Notes: generated by a model from the sequence alone, not told the origin. 64,000 nt of DNA from Bacteroidales bacterium (GCA_012837935.1 DUQG01000082.1:1-64000); one strand, 5' to 3'. Shown: positions 43,690 to 53,221, numbered from the stretch's first letter. Program-made: numbers and translations.

Positions 43690-45012
43690 TTATTTCATGC
43701 TGATTTCTAAGATGTTTTGTGTTTTATCATTTATTCGATAACGATTATCAAGGCGCATTCCGATAACCCACACGATTTCGTTGTCGGATATTAGTAGGTA
43801 GCAATTCTCTTTTTCGTAAATACTCAACTTCTCATCGATAAAAAAATCGCTCAGTTTTTTGTTTTGCGTCATTCCAAACGGCTGAAAACGGTCGCCTTGC
43901 TGCCATTTTCGGACATGTAACGGAAATTTCACCTTATCCGCATCAATATGAATTGTATCTGCCGATTTGGAAGGTTTGAAGTCTTCTCTCTTTTCAAATC
44001 TTCTGAAAGTCAGCTTAATAGGCATGTTTATTCCTTTTTCCCCTTCGGGAATAAGAAATTCTGCATTGTCAGTCTCTTTAATCTCGTCAATAATAAGCTG
44101 TTCTCTATCTTTCAGTAATCGATGTGTTGGCGAATAATATATCAATCCGGAATTGCTATCCAATCCGCTGAAAATATTATCAACGACCTTACTATTGAAA
44201 TTATATTCGCTCAGAATTTCAAAAAGTACGTTTTGTGCTTCGGTCTGTTGTTTAAGTCTTTGAATATCAATGAAGGTTTGATTATCCTTTACCTTGATAA
44301 TCAATGCTTTTATTTGCTCGATTTTATCGGAATAAATATTCCACGCAGCTTTGAAATTTCGGATATTTTGAGAAAAAGTGGCTTTGATAGACGGATTGAG
44401 TTCGGCTAAAAGCGGAATAATCTGATTGCGAATTTTATTGCGCTTATACTCGTTTTCTGTGTTTGTGCTGTCTGTAACGTACTCTAAATTTGCCTGTTGT
44501 GCGTACTGCTCAATTTCTTCCCGATAGCAATTGAGTAGAGGTCTGACCACTTTTCCGTTTCGCATTTCCATCCCGGTTATTCCTTTGAGTCCGGTTCCCC
44601 TGACCAAGTTCAGCAATACGGTTTCGATATCATCATCGGCGTGATGCGCCACGGCAATCGAAGTGGCGTTTGTTTCTGCTGCCATTTTCTCAAACCAGTT
44701 GTAGCGAAGCTCACGTGCAGCCATCTCAATCGAAATTTTATGGGTTTTGGCATAGCCAATCGTATCAAAATCAACTTTTTTATAGGTCAAGTTATAAGTT
44801 TTTGCCAATTTTTCCACAAAAATTTCATCTCTGTCAGATTCTTTGCCGCGCAAGTGAAAATTGCAATGCGCCACAATGCAGTCGTACTGTAATTTTATCA
44901 AAATATCCAGCAGAACCACCGAATCGGCACCACCGCTTACACCCACCAAAACACGTTCGTTTTCGGCGAGCAATTGATTTGTGTGAATAAATTCCTGAAC
45001 TTTTTTGAGCAT
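43690..45012 (-). CDS. tilS: tRNA(Ile)-lysidine synthetase
   Basis: The 440-residue enzyme adds lysine to C34 of the tRNA(Ile) that reads AUA. The PP-loop GVSGGADSVVLL is at residues 24-35, followed by AHCNFHLRGKESDRDE and AVAHHADDDIETVLLNLVRGTGLKG. The C-terminal TilS domain has KWQQGDRFQPFGM and KKLSDFFIDEK. It is divergently transcribed from the nitroreductase gene, with both promoters in a 74-base gap. Confidence 0.96.
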   Translation of the reverse strand: MLKKVQEFIHTNQLLAENERVLVGVSGGADSVVLLDILIKLQYDCIVAHCNFHLRGKESDRDEIFVEKLAKTYNLTYKKVDFDTIGYAKTHKISIEMAARELRYNWFEKMAAETNATSIAVAHHADDDIETVLLNLVRGTGLKGITGMEMRNGKVVRPLLNCYREEIEQYAQQANLEYVTDSTNTENEYKRNKIRNQIIPLLAELNPSIKATFSQNIRNFKAAWNIYSDKIEQIKALIIKVKDNQTFIDIQRLKQQTEAQNVLFEILSEYNFNSKVVDNIFSGLDSNSGLIYYSPTHRLLKDREQLIIDEIKETDNAEFLIPEGEKGINMPIKLTFRRFEKREDFKPSKSADTIHIDADKVKFPLHVRKWQQGDRFQPFGMTQNKKLSDFFIDEKLSIYEKENCYLLISDNEIVWVIGMRLDNRYRINDKTQNILEISMK

Positions 45013-45054
45013 TTCTGACGTTTTGACTAATTTTGCAACAATAAGACAAAGATA
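45004..45054. promoter_or_regulatory. Divergent promoters of tilS and the nitroreductase gene
   Basis: On the + strand, TTTG at 45004-45007 and TAATTTTG at 45028-45035 are 20 bases apart. On the minus strand, TATCTTTG at 45047-45054 could serve tilS. Confidence 0.65.
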
Positions 45055-45086
45055 AAATTTTCTTCCGTAATAAAAGACTTATAGCA

Positions 45087-45629
45087 ATGAAAACATTTTT
45101 AGAATTGGTGCAATCTCGTCAGAGCGACCGTCAGTATGAACCGCGTGAAGTGGAACGTGAAAAGTTAGACCGTATTTTGGAAGCGGCTCGTTTGGCGCCA
45201 TCCGCTTGCAATGCGCAACCGTGGAAAATGATTGTGGTAACCGACAAGGAAAAGCGAATGAGCATTGCCGATGCTACTTCCAGTCGGGTGCTGATGATGA
45301 ATCACTTTACCAAACAAGCACCAATACAAATTGTTGTGGTTGAGGAAAATCCCAATTTTACATCCGGATTTGGCGGTTGGGCAAAAGATAAGCATTTTCC
45401 GCATGTTGATTTAGGTGTTTTGGCGGCACATATCACGTTGGCAGCGGCAGATGAGGGTTTGGGAACTTGTATTATTGGGTGGTTTAACGAAGACAAAGTG
45501 AGAGAAATTCTTGAAATCCCGAAAAAGAAACGGGTGCTTTTGGTGATTACATTGGGTTATTCCGCACAGCCAACCCGTCCCAAAAAACGAAAAGCAAGTT
45601 CAGAGGTGATTTCGTTTGAGAAGTATTAA
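45087..45629 (+). CDS. Nitroreductase family protein
   Basis: The 180-residue flavoprotein has the family's FMN-binding start SRQSDRQYEPREVE-type segment (QSRQSDRQY), RLAPSACNAQPWKMIVV near 32-48, LAAHITLAAADEGLGTCIIGW near 110-130 and the tail LGYSAQPTRPKKRK. It probably uses FMN and NAD(P)H to reduce nitro compounds, quinones or similar substrates. Copy B of the dispersed repeat follows directly. Confidence 0.92.
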   Translation: MKTFLELVQSRQSDRQYEPREVEREKLDRILEAARLAPSACNAQPWKMIVVTDKEKRMSIADATSSRVLMMNHFTKQAPIQIVVVEENPNFTSGFGGWAKDKHFPHVDLGVLAAHITLAAADEGLGTCIIGWFNEDKVREILEIPKKKRVLLVITLGYSAQPTRPKKRKASSEVISFEKY

Positions 45630-45640
45630 AAAGATTTATT

Positions 45641-45789
45641 TAAAACAATAGTGAACATTGGAAGGGTTAAACATTTTCTCTTGATTTCGGAAACATAGAG
45701 AAAAATGTCAAAGACATTTTTAAACTATGTTTTCGAAACCTATATGAAAAGAATATATATTCAAAATTAATCTATTGTTTTCTACTGTG
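45641..45789 (-). repeat. Dispersed hairpin repeat, copy B (reverse orientation)
   Basis: The reverse complement carries CTATGTTTCCGAAATCAAGA, the hairpin arms AACATAG/CTATGTTT and AAAAATGTC/GACATTTTT, and the closing CTATTGTTTT word. The + strand begins AAAACAATAG (45642-45651) and ends CTATTGTTTT (45772-45781), giving 10-bp terminal inverted repeats of this unit. Confidence 0.8.
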
Positions 45790-45829
45790 TCCGACATTTG
45801 GCGGAACATGTCCGACTCTGGCGGATGTT
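45788..45829 (+). repeat. Two tandem TGTCCGAC...TGGCGGA units
   Basis: TGTCCGACATTTGGCGGA and TGTCCGACTCTGGCGGA stand head to tail, each an imperfect palindrome (TCCG...CGGA), 26 bases before folC. Confidence 0.6.
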
Positions 45830-45855
45830 TTAATAATTAAAACTCACTACAAACA

Positions 45856-47136
45856 ATGACCTACCAAGAAACCATACAATATCTCTACGACCGTTTGCCG
45901 GTTTTTCATCAAATAGGTGCGGATGCCTACAAACCCGGTTTGGATAAGTCATTCCGGATGATGGCGAAATTGGGTAATCCGCAGACGAAATACAAAACCA
46001 TTCACGTTGGCGGAACTAATGGAAAAGGCTCTGTGTCGCACTTTTTGTCGGCTGTGTTGCAATTGGCAGGTTATAAAGTCGGACTTTACACTTCGCCACA
46101 TTTGGTTGATTTTGGCGAGCGAATTCGGGTAAACGGCAAGATGGTTAAAAAGCAGTTTGTAGTTGATTTTGTAGAAAATAACAAAGACTATTTTAGCACC
46201 ATCGAACCTTCGTTTTTCGAAGCTACGATGGCGTTGGCATTTGATTACTTTGCTGAAGAAAAAGTGGATGTGGCAATTATAGAAGTCGGTTTGGGCGGTC
46301 GATTGGACAGTACAAACATCATCGAGCCGGAACTGTCCGTTATTACAAATATCAGTCCCGACCATACGCAGTTTTTGGGTGATACGCTGGATAAAATTGC
46401 CGCAGAAAAAGCCGGAATTATTAAAGCAAATACGCCTGTGGTTATCGGTGAAGCTGTAGAGTTGACAAAATCGGTCTTTTTAGAAAAAGCGAAAAAAGAG
46501 AATGCACCTATCTTTTTTGCTCAAAACACTCAAAAAATTGATTATATAAGTGAAGTAAACGGTAAAACTCAAGTGAAATCAAGCAATTTCGGTACACTTG
46601 AAGTTGGTTTAATGGGTGAGTATCAGTTAAAAAACGTAGCAACTGTTTTAGAAACGATTACACAATTAAGAAAAATCGGTTTTAATATTCCGGATGAAGC
46701 TGTTCGAGCTGGTTTGAGTAGGGTAGTAGAGCTGACCGGATTGCAGGGAAGATGGCAAATTTTGCAAAAAAATCCAACTGTTGTCATGGACACGGGACAC
46801 AATCAAGCGGGTGTTGAGTTTGTTGTCAACCAACTTAAAAGACAGAATTTCAAGACTTTGCACTTTGTTTTTGGAATGGTAAACGACAAAGATATTACAA
46901 GCGTTCTGTCTATGCTACCCCAAAATGCAAAATACTACTTTACCGCTGCCAACTCGCCACGCTCACTTCCGCCGGAGCAACTGAAAACCCAAGCCGAAAA
47001 AGCTGAATTGAAAGGCGATGCGTTTTCGTCGGTTGCGGAAGCGGTAAAATCGGCTTTGGCAAGTGCAGAGAAAGAGGATTTTATTTTTATCGGTGGAAGT
47101 AATTTTGTAGTGGGTGAGGCGTTGAAGTTGTTTTAA
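45856..47136 (+). CDS. folC: Folylpolyglutamate synthase / dihydrofolate synthase
   Basis: The 426-residue Mur-ligase-type enzyme adds glutamate to dihydropteroate or folate. It shows IHVGGTNGKGSVSHFL near 49-64, YTSPHLVDFGERIRVNG, FFEATMALAF, EVGLGGRLDSTN and the ITNISPDHTQFLG segment, with the C-terminal MDTGHNQAGVEFVV. Length is normal. Its TAA overlaps the stop codon of the interrupted lipoprotein gene on the other strand. Confidence 0.96.
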   Translation: MTYQETIQYLYDRLPVFHQIGADAYKPGLDKSFRMMAKLGNPQTKYKTIHVGGTNGKGSVSHFLSAVLQLAGYKVGLYTSPHLVDFGERIRVNGKMVKKQFVVDFVENNKDYFSTIEPSFFEATMALAFDYFAEEKVDVAIIEVGLGGRLDSTNIIEPELSVITNISPDHTQFLGDTLDKIAAEKAGIIKANTPVVIGEAVELTKSVFLEKAKKENAPIFFAQNTQKIDYISEVNGKTQVKSSNFGTLEVGLMGEYQLKNVATVLETITQLRKIGFNIPDEAVRAGLSRVVELTGLQGRWQILQKNPTVVMDTGHNQAGVEFVVNQLKRQNFKTLHFVFGMVNDKDITSVLSMLPQNAKYYFTAANSPRSLPPEQLKTQAEKAELKGDAFSSVAEAVKSALASAEKEDFIFIGGSNFVVGEALKLF

Positions 47137-47295
47137 TATTTTACATCAATAGTGTCGTTCTTAATATTAATTATTATAACATCATCTAGCTGAATGCTAT
47201 TGGTGAAATATCCAAAACTATAAAGCTTTTTTTCGTCATTAATAATGAATGAAAGTTTATACTCACCTTCGCCCGCACCTTTCATATTGGTTTTG

Positions 47296-47302
47296 TAGTT
47301 TA
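47296..47302. repeat. Target-site duplication, left copy TAGTTTA
   Basis: The same seven bases occur at 47550-47556, directly flanking the two ends of the inverted-repeat element. Joining the flanks at this repeat restores the gene frame. Confidence 0.9.
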
Positions 47303-47549
47303 ACGTGAGTTCGATATAACCAAAACATTATATATCTGAAAATAAGGTCAATAAGGTTGGGTTTGTTGGGTTATCTTACTTCTACTAAGGTTATTATTTG
47401 AGAAAATAAGGTTTTAAAGAATACAAAACCTTATTTATAAAAGTAACCTTAGTAGAAACACAATTAAACACAAAACAAAACCTTATTACTTTATTAAAAA
47501 TCAACAACTTATGCTAAATTGTTATTGAATTCTTATATCGAACTCACGT
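47303..47549. mobile_element. 247-bp MITE-like element with 17-bp terminal inverted repeats
   Basis: The ends are ACGTGAGTTCGATATAA (47303-47319) and its perfect reverse complement (47533-47549), flanked by the 7-bp direct repeat TAGTTTA. The inside has no transposase. It contains a nested hairpin: TTCTACTAAGGTTA at 47380-47393 pairs with 47444-47457, and AATAAGGTTTT at 47405-47415 pairs with 47425-47435. It is probably mobilised in trans by an unknown transposase. Confidence 0.92.
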
Positions 47550-47556
47550 TAGTTTA
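47550..47556. repeat. Target-site duplication, right copy TAGTTTA
   Basis: This is the partner of 47296-47302. Confidence 0.9.
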
Positions 47557-47811
47557 CTTGTTCGCTCGGCTTTAGAGAAATGTATTTATTCTCACTGTTT
47601 GCGTTCGGTTCAATTTTTAGAGAGTCGACTTGAAAATCACTATTGTTTGTAATAATAAAATCTGCCATATTCACTCGCTCACAAGAGCTTAATGTGATGA
47701 TAATAAGTGATATAGTAAATAGTAGCTTTTTCATTTCTATTGATTTTATATTAAGTTTTTTGAAGTGTATTGATTTTTGTAAAAATTCGCCAAAATTCGC
47801 GTAATTCGTAA

Positions 47812-49254
47812 CTAAAAGACTATCCCAACGGTAAAATAATTAGTTCGATTTCTTATATGTGCATTATCTGCATTGGGTTCTTTTGTGAAGTTTGTTAAAG
47901 CTCTGCGATTTGTGTAACCAATTTTGACAGGTCCTACCCAAAATCCGAAACCGAAGGTTAATCCATATTCAGTCTGATTGAATATATTTTGAAAATCAAT
48001 CGCCGTATCACCCTGTTTTCCGCCAAAGCGATAAGTGTAATATCCACCTGCAAACCAATCAAATCCGGCACCACTTTCTTTGGTTTGCAGTACCAAACTC
48101 AATGGAATAGTTATGTTATCTGTGGCAATCTTTCCGTCCGGATGTTTGGCTTGAATGCGGTCGTAGTGCACTTCCGGTCGTATTCCCCAAATCCCAAAGT
48201 TAAACTGAGTAACCAAGCCTGCACCGTAGGATGTGGTCGTTTTTCCATCAACAGATCCGGCTGTATAGTGGTGGTAGTTGGAACCGATATTGGCTGTTAA
48301 TCCAATGTTAAATAATTGACTACCACTATGTTTTTTAGCTACTTTTCCCGAAGATTCGTATTCCGTATCATTTGCCACATATTCCACTAAATTAATAAGA
48401 TGTTCTGTGATTAGCGTTAATCCATCGTAGTCAATTAGTTCGGCATCGTCTTCCGGCTTGTGATAAGGCGATTTCATTCCGGTTGTTACTGCCAATGTAG
48501 GAATTCCTTTTATGGCAAAAGGTTGCGTATCTGTTGCGGTAAATAGACTATTTTCAAACTTTTTAGTGGTTACATTCAGTCCGTCGGGAACAATAGCAGG
48601 ATTTGTCAGCAGAGCTTTCCCGTTTTTAATTGTTCCGCTTCCGTCATAGTTCACTTCGCCGCTTGCTTTGTACCAGCCAACCATATCAACACTTATCATC
48701 AGTTTAATGTCTTTTTCGGAAGCACTTGTTTTATTTATAAAATGTGTTGAACCGACCAAACCGATTTCTTCTGCGTCAAAAGCCACCAAAATAACCGATC
48801 TTTTCAAACTCGATTTCCTTTTTGCCAATGCTTTACCAATCTCAATCAACGCCGCTGTTCCCGAAGCATTGTCATCGGCACCGTTGTAAATCTGATTGTT
48901 TTTTACACCCAAATGGTCGTAGTGAGCACCGATTACGATATACTCATCTCTCAATTTCTCATCGTTGCCTTTCAAAACCTTTATCACATTACGATATTTG
49001 CCGTTTTCGCCAAAAGTATAGGAAAAAATGGTGTCGGGGTTAGTGAGCGTACTTTCATTTGTCCATTCATTGATAATATAATCGGCGGCTTTGCTTGCGA
49101 AAACAGTCCCCGCTTTTCGACCTTGCATTGAGTCGGCAGCCAGCGTGTAAACGTGCTTTGTAAGATTTTCTTTAAGTGATGTTGATTGAGCACTTAGCGA
49201 AAAGGAAAAAGAAATGAGAAAAAAGATAAGTAAGAGTTTTTGAAAATGTTTCAT
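47812..49254 (-). CDS. M28 peptidase fused to an outer-membrane beta-barrel
   Basis: The 480-residue protein has a signal peptide (ending SLSAQ), an M28 core at about 25-300 and a C-terminal beta-barrel of about 175 residues. The zinc site is visible as IGAHYDHLG, NGADDNASG, FDAEEIGLVGS, SVDMVG and SPYHKPED. From NIGLTANIGSNYHHY to the final NYFTVGIVF the sequence alternates as transmembrane beta-strands. The fusion would hold the aminopeptidase at the outer membrane. The interrupted lipoprotein gene follows 77 bases downstream. Confidence 0.88.
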   Translation of the reverse strand: MKHFQKLLLIFFLISFSFSLSAQSTSLKENLTKHVYTLAADSMQGRKAGTVFASKAADYIINEWTNESTLTNPDTIFSYTFGENGKYRNVIKVLKGNDEKLRDEYIVIGAHYDHLGVKNNQIYNGADDNASGTAALIEIGKALAKRKSSLKRSVILVAFDAEEIGLVGSTHFINKTSASEKDIKLMISVDMVGWYKASGEVNYDGSGTIKNGKALLTNPAIVPDGLNVTTKKFENSLFTATDTQPFAIKGIPTLAVTTGMKSPYHKPEDDAELIDYDGLTLITEHLINLVEYVANDTEYESSGKVAKKHSGSQLFNIGLTANIGSNYHHYTAGSVDGKTTTSYGAGLVTQFNFGIWGIRPEVHYDRIQAKHPDGKIATDNITIPLSLVLQTKESGAGFDWFAGGYYTYRFGGKQGDTAIDFQNIFNQTEYGLTFGFGFWVGPVKIGYTNRRALTNFTKEPNADNAHIRNRTNYFTVGIVF

Positions 49255-49284
49255 CTTGTTGTGTTATTTTTTTAATATTAAAAA

Positions 49285-49983
49285 CTAGACTAAGCGTATA
49301 TTAAATTTTGCCGTTAACCACATCAGCAAAACTACTACCAACAACGCCGGAACCATATTCAGAATGCGTAATTTTTTTATTTCTAAAATATTAATAGCTA
49401 ATCCGATTAACAAAATTCCGCCTACGGAAGTGAGTGCTTGAATAGTTTCTGCGGATAGAAATTCGCCGAAGTATTTGGCTAAAAAAGTAATGGAACCTTG
49501 AAATAAAAATAGCGGAATAGCGGTAAACACGACACCTACACCAAATGCTGATGCTAAAAGAATGGATGAAAATCCGTCCAAAATTGATTTGGTAAGTAAC
49601 AGTCGCGGATTGCCCGTAGCACCTTCTTCAATTGCACCGAGAATTGTCATCGCACCGATACAGAAAAGTAAAAACGAGGTGGTAAGCCCTTCTGAGAATC
49701 GTTCGCTGCCAATTCTAAGTGTCTTTTTGGTCCAATCGCTCAGCTGCTCAGCGCCTTTTTCAAGGTTCATCCATTCGCCGAGTATTCCACCAAGCGCCAT
49801 ACTCGTTACCACGATAAGAATATGTTCCATATTCCACACCATGCTCACACCAATGGCGAAAGTAAATAGACCAACAGCCTGAAAATAAATGGTTCGGACG
49901 CGTTCCGGCATCTCGTTTTTCAGAAACATTCCCAATGTGCCACCTACAATTACTGCAAGCGTATTTACTATGGTTCCAAACAT
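49285..49983 (-). CDS. DUF554 family membrane protein
   Basis: The 232-residue protein begins MFGTIVNTLAVIVGGTLG, the DUF554 (YdfK) signature, and has about seven membrane helices. It includes EEGATGNPRLLLTKSILDGFSSI, a conserved block of the family. Function is unknown. The frame is open to 50037, but the candidate promoter TATTTTTG at 50035-50042 would place the transcript start inside that extension, so ATG at 49983 is preferred. Confidence 0.9.
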   Translation of the reverse strand: MFGTIVNTLAVIVGGTLGMFLKNEMPERVRTIYFQAVGLFTFAIGVSMVWNMEHILIVVTSMALGGILGEWMNLEKGAEQLSDWTKKTLRIGSERFSEGLTTSFLLFCIGAMTILGAIEEGATGNPRLLLTKSILDGFSSILLASAFGVGVVFTAIPLFLFQGSITFLAKYFGEFLSAETIQALTSVGGILLIGLAINILEIKKLRILNMVPALLVVVLLMWLTAKFNIRLV

Positions 49984-50335
49984 ATTGAGTAAAATTAAAT
50001 TCTTAAACAGATCAGCTAACGACCTAATATTCGGCAAAAATAAGAAAAAATACCCGATTTCGTTTTTCTTTGCCTAAAAAGATGTAATTTAGCAAATTAA
50101 TTCGCAGTTTTTCTTAGCAAGATAGAAAAATCACTGTCGGATATTTTACCTAACACTAAATATCTCTTAATAATAATGAAAACCATTAAGATTGTTTAAG
50201 AAGTTTAGATACATTAAGACCTGCTTAATGAAAGCCTTAATATATCTTAATGCCTTAATGTTAAAAAAAAGTGTTTCGGTAAAGAATACGATAATCATTA
50301 AAAATAACTTAATCAACGTTTCATTCGATAGTTTT
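49984..50335. other. Divergent intergenic region with CTTAATG/CATTAAG words
   Basis: The left end has the minus-strand element TATTTTTG (50035-50042) for the DUF554 gene. From about 50155 to 50270 the words CATTAAG and CTTAATG recur at least seven times in both orientations. The frame of the nuclease gene stays open through this part to 50192, but the encoded residues look like repeat translation. Confidence 0.55.
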
Positions 50336-53221
50336 ATGTTTTTACAACGTATAGCCCGGGTTTTTTATAACGAATATAAAGCCGATATTCGTAAGCTAAC
50401 CTTTGTTTTCCCTAACCGAAGAGCCGGATATTTCTTTCAAAAATACCTGACCGAGCAAATTGACAAACCGCTTTTCTCGCCTGAAATAGTAACGATTAAC
50501 GACTGTTTTGTTCATGCATCTTCGCGTCAATTGGTAGATAGAACAGCCGCACTCTTTCGTATCTATCGGATTTATAAAGAGATAAGCAAGAGTGATGAAA
50601 ATTTCGATAGTTTTGTGTTTTGGGGTGAGATGCTTTTAGCTGATTTCGACGATGTGGATAAATCAATGGTGGATGCTAAGCAGCTTTTTAAAAATGTAAA
50701 AGATTTGAAGGAAATTGATTTGCTGCACGAATATCTTACCGAAGATCAGCGAAACGCTATCAAAAAATTTTGGAATCACTTCCTACCCACTAATGATTTT
50801 AAAACCAAAGAAGAGTATATTGCACTTTGGAAAATTTTATTTCCGATTTACGAGCAGTTTCGGGATGAGTTGCTAAAAGAGAATTTAGCTACCGAAGGAA
50901 TGATTGCTCGGGAAGTAATTGATGCTCTGCAAAAAAATGAAATTTCTGAATATTTCGCGAATAAAAATTTTGTTTTTATCGGTTTTAATGCGCTGAATAA
51001 AAGTGAGGAAATGCTTTTTCAAGAGTTGAAAAAATTAGGGAAAGCTGATTTTTATTGGGATTATGAAGCTGATGAATTGCGAGACGAGGAAAATCAAGCA
51101 TCGAGATTTTACAAGGATAATATTAATAACTTTCCGTCTAAATTGAAGATTGAACCAAGTTTCAAACCTTTGAGCGATAGAGCATTTAATCTAATTTCCA
51201 TTGCATCATCAGTAGGTCAGGCAAAAAAAGTTCACAATCTGCTTAGCGAACTTTATCCCAAAAATTCAGATAAAAATGATTGGATAAAAACCGCCGTAGT
51301 CCTTCCCGATGAAAATTTGTTGCAGCCCATGTTACATTCTTTTCCTGCAAACATCGAAAGCATCAACGTAACTATGGGTTTCCCGTTGAAATCTACGCCT
51401 GTTGCCAGTTTGTTGGAGAGCATTTTTGAACTGCATCGTCGTGTCAATTCCAAAGGCTATTTTTACCATTTAATTGTGAGCAATATCTTAAATCATCCTT
51501 ATGTAAGGACTTTCTGCCAAGAAAAATCATCAAGTATTTTGCAAGAAATCCTGCAATCAAATATAATTTACGTAAAGTCCGAAATCTTTGAAGGCGATGA
51601 ACTTTTAGAACTAATCTTTACTTCCAATCAAAATCCGGAAAGTTTTGTTGATTATTTGTTACGAGTGCTGCAGGAATTGAACATTTTGTGGAATAATTTA
51701 TCCAAAGAGAACGAAAAACACTATTTGGAATGCGACTTTTTGTATCAATATTACACCGTAATTAATCGGATGAATGATGTGATGAAGTCGGAAGGCAAGT
51801 TTGAAATGTCGCTTGATACGCTGGTACGGCTTATTCGTCAATTAATTGGCGGGATTTCCATTCCGTTCGAGGGTGAGCCGCTCAATGGTTTGCAGGTAAT
51901 GGGGATGCTCGAAACGCGTGGTCTTGATTTTGAAAATCTGATTGTTTGCTCGTTCAACGAGGGTGTTTTTCCGAAGAAATCCGTATCCAACAGCTTTGTG
52001 CCTAATTTGTTACGTCGTGCCTTTGAAATGCCAACCGAAGAATATTTCGATGCGGTTTCGGCTTATAACTTCTATCGCTTAATTCAGCGAACCAAGAATA
52101 TCTACTTTATTTATGATAGCCGAACAGATGGCTTGCAAACAGGTGAGCCCAGTCGCTACGTGCATCAGTTAAGCTATCATTACAATGTTAATTTCAATAA
52201 AATCAATGTAACTTACGATGTAAGTTTGCAGCAGTTTGACGAACTTTTAGTGAAAAAAACGGATGAAATTATGCAGAAACTAGAGCCGTTTTTAGTTGAA
52301 GGCGAAAACTCACGAGCTCTTTCTGCAAGTTCGCTTTTGGATTATATTCAGTGTCCGCTACGATTTTATTTTAAGCACGTGGAGCAAATTTACGAGCAGG
52401 AAGAAGTGGAAGAAACTATTGGTGCGGGAACGTACGGGACTATTCTACACGGTGTGATTACACGATTGTACGAGCATTACGAGGGAAAATTTGTAACCGA
52501 AGAGGCGCTGACTGTTCTTTCAAAAAATAAATCTGCTATCCAAAAAGCCATCAATTTGGAATTTGCAAAAAACTACAACAAGCAGAAACTTACGGAGGAT
52601 GAGATGATTGAGTTGGAAGGAAAGAACCTGTTGGATGCTCGTGTGATTGAAAAGTATATTGTCAAAATCATCCAGTTGGATGCGGAACGAGCACCATTTA
52701 AATACATTCAAGGCGAATGGGATGCAAAAATGCAATTTCCGATTTCAAAAGGTGCAAAACGTGTCAATATCAAAGGATTTGTTGATCGCTTGGATGAAAA
52801 AGAGGGTGTGGTTCGTGTGTTGGATTACAAGACCGGAAGTAAAGAGAAAATGAATTTTACATCTGTTGACGAACTGTTTGAAAGAAACTTGAAAGACCAT
52901 CCCAAAGGCATTTTCCAGACTTTTCTCTATTGTCTGTTTTATCAGAATGAAAATGGAATTAAACCGATAGTGCCGGAAATAATGAAAATTCCAGACCTTT
53001 TCAAGCCTGATTTTGCAACTTCTATCAAAGATAAAACGAAGAATGAATTTGTAGATGATTTTAATGAGTACCGGAATGAGTTTGAAGAAAATTTAACCAA
53101 TTTATTGGAAGAAATATTTAATCAAGAAATTCCTTTTACACAATGCACCGAAATATCTACTTGTAAATACTGTCCTTTCAAAAATATCTGTAGAAGGGAA
53201 GAAAGTGAGGATAATTACTAA
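50336..53221 (+). CDS. AddB-like PD-(D/E)XK nuclease with inactivated helicase fold
   Basis: From ATG at 50336 the protein has 961 residues. Its start (MFLQRIARVFYNEY, LTFVFPNRRAGYFFQKYL) resembles AddB/RexB-type proteins with a degenerate helicase core. The C-terminal third is a RecB-type nuclease: GTYGTILHGVITRLYEHY, VLDYKTGSKEKM with the Asp and Lys of the active site, and QTFLYCLFYQ. Four Cys (YIQCPLRF plus CTEISTCKYCPFKNIC) fit the iron-sulfur staple of AddB. AddB works with AddA to process double-strand breaks. No addA is adjacent here. The longer start at 50192 is less likely. Confidence 0.88.
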   Translation: MFLQRIARVFYNEYKADIRKLTFVFPNRRAGYFFQKYLTEQIDKPLFSPEIVTINDCFVHASSRQLVDRTAALFRIYRIYKEISKSDENFDSFVFWGEMLLADFDDVDKSMVDAKQLFKNVKDLKEIDLLHEYLTEDQRNAIKKFWNHFLPTNDFKTKEEYIALWKILFPIYEQFRDELLKENLATEGMIAREVIDALQKNEISEYFANKNFVFIGFNALNKSEEMLFQELKKLGKADFYWDYEADELRDEENQASRFYKDNINNFPSKLKIEPSFKPLSDRAFNLISIASSVGQAKKVHNLLSELYPKNSDKNDWIKTAVVLPDENLLQPMLHSFPANIESINVTMGFPLKSTPVASLLESIFELHRRVNSKGYFYHLIVSNILNHPYVRTFCQEKSSSILQEILQSNIIYVKSEIFEGDELLELIFTSNQNPESFVDYLLRVLQELNILWNNLSKENEKHYLECDFLYQYYTVINRMNDVMKSEGKFEMSLDTLVRLIRQLIGGISIPFEGEPLNGLQVMGMLETRGLDFENLIVCSFNEGVFPKKSVSNSFVPNLLRRAFEMPTEEYFDAVSAYNFYRLIQRTKNIYFIYDSRTDGLQTGEPSRYVHQLSYHYNVNFNKINVTYDVSLQQFDELLVKKTDEIMQKLEPFLVEGENSRALSASSLLDYIQCPLRFYFKHVEQIYEQEEVEETIGAGTYGTILHGVITRLYEHYEGKFVTEEALTVLSKNKSAIQKAINLEFAKNYNKQKLTEDEMIELEGKNLLDARVIEKYIVKIIQLDAERAPFKYIQGEWDAKMQFPISKGAKRVNIKGFVDRLDEKEGVVRVLDYKTGSKEKMNFTSVDELFERNLKDHPKGIFQTFLYCLFYQNENGIKPIVPEIMKIPDLFKPDFATSIKDKTKNEFVDDFNEYRNEFEENLTNLLEEIFNQEIPFTQCTEISTCKYCPFKNICRREESEDNY

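Larger units (their letters stand above)
47133..47734 (-). pseudogene. Small lipoprotein gene interrupted by an inverted-repeat element
   Basis: The first 61 codons (47734 down to 47552) encode a lipoprotein signal ending LSSC and a short mature region, then stop at a TAA formed by the inserted element (47549-47551). If the element at 47303-47549 and one copy of its 7-bp target duplication are removed, the frame continues without a break as YKTNMKGAGEGEYKLSFII and onward to a TAA at 47133-47135. The restored protein has 115 residues. The open frame over 54 further codons shows the insertion is recent. Function is unknown; it may belong to one transcript with the M28 gene upstream. Confidence 0.88.
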
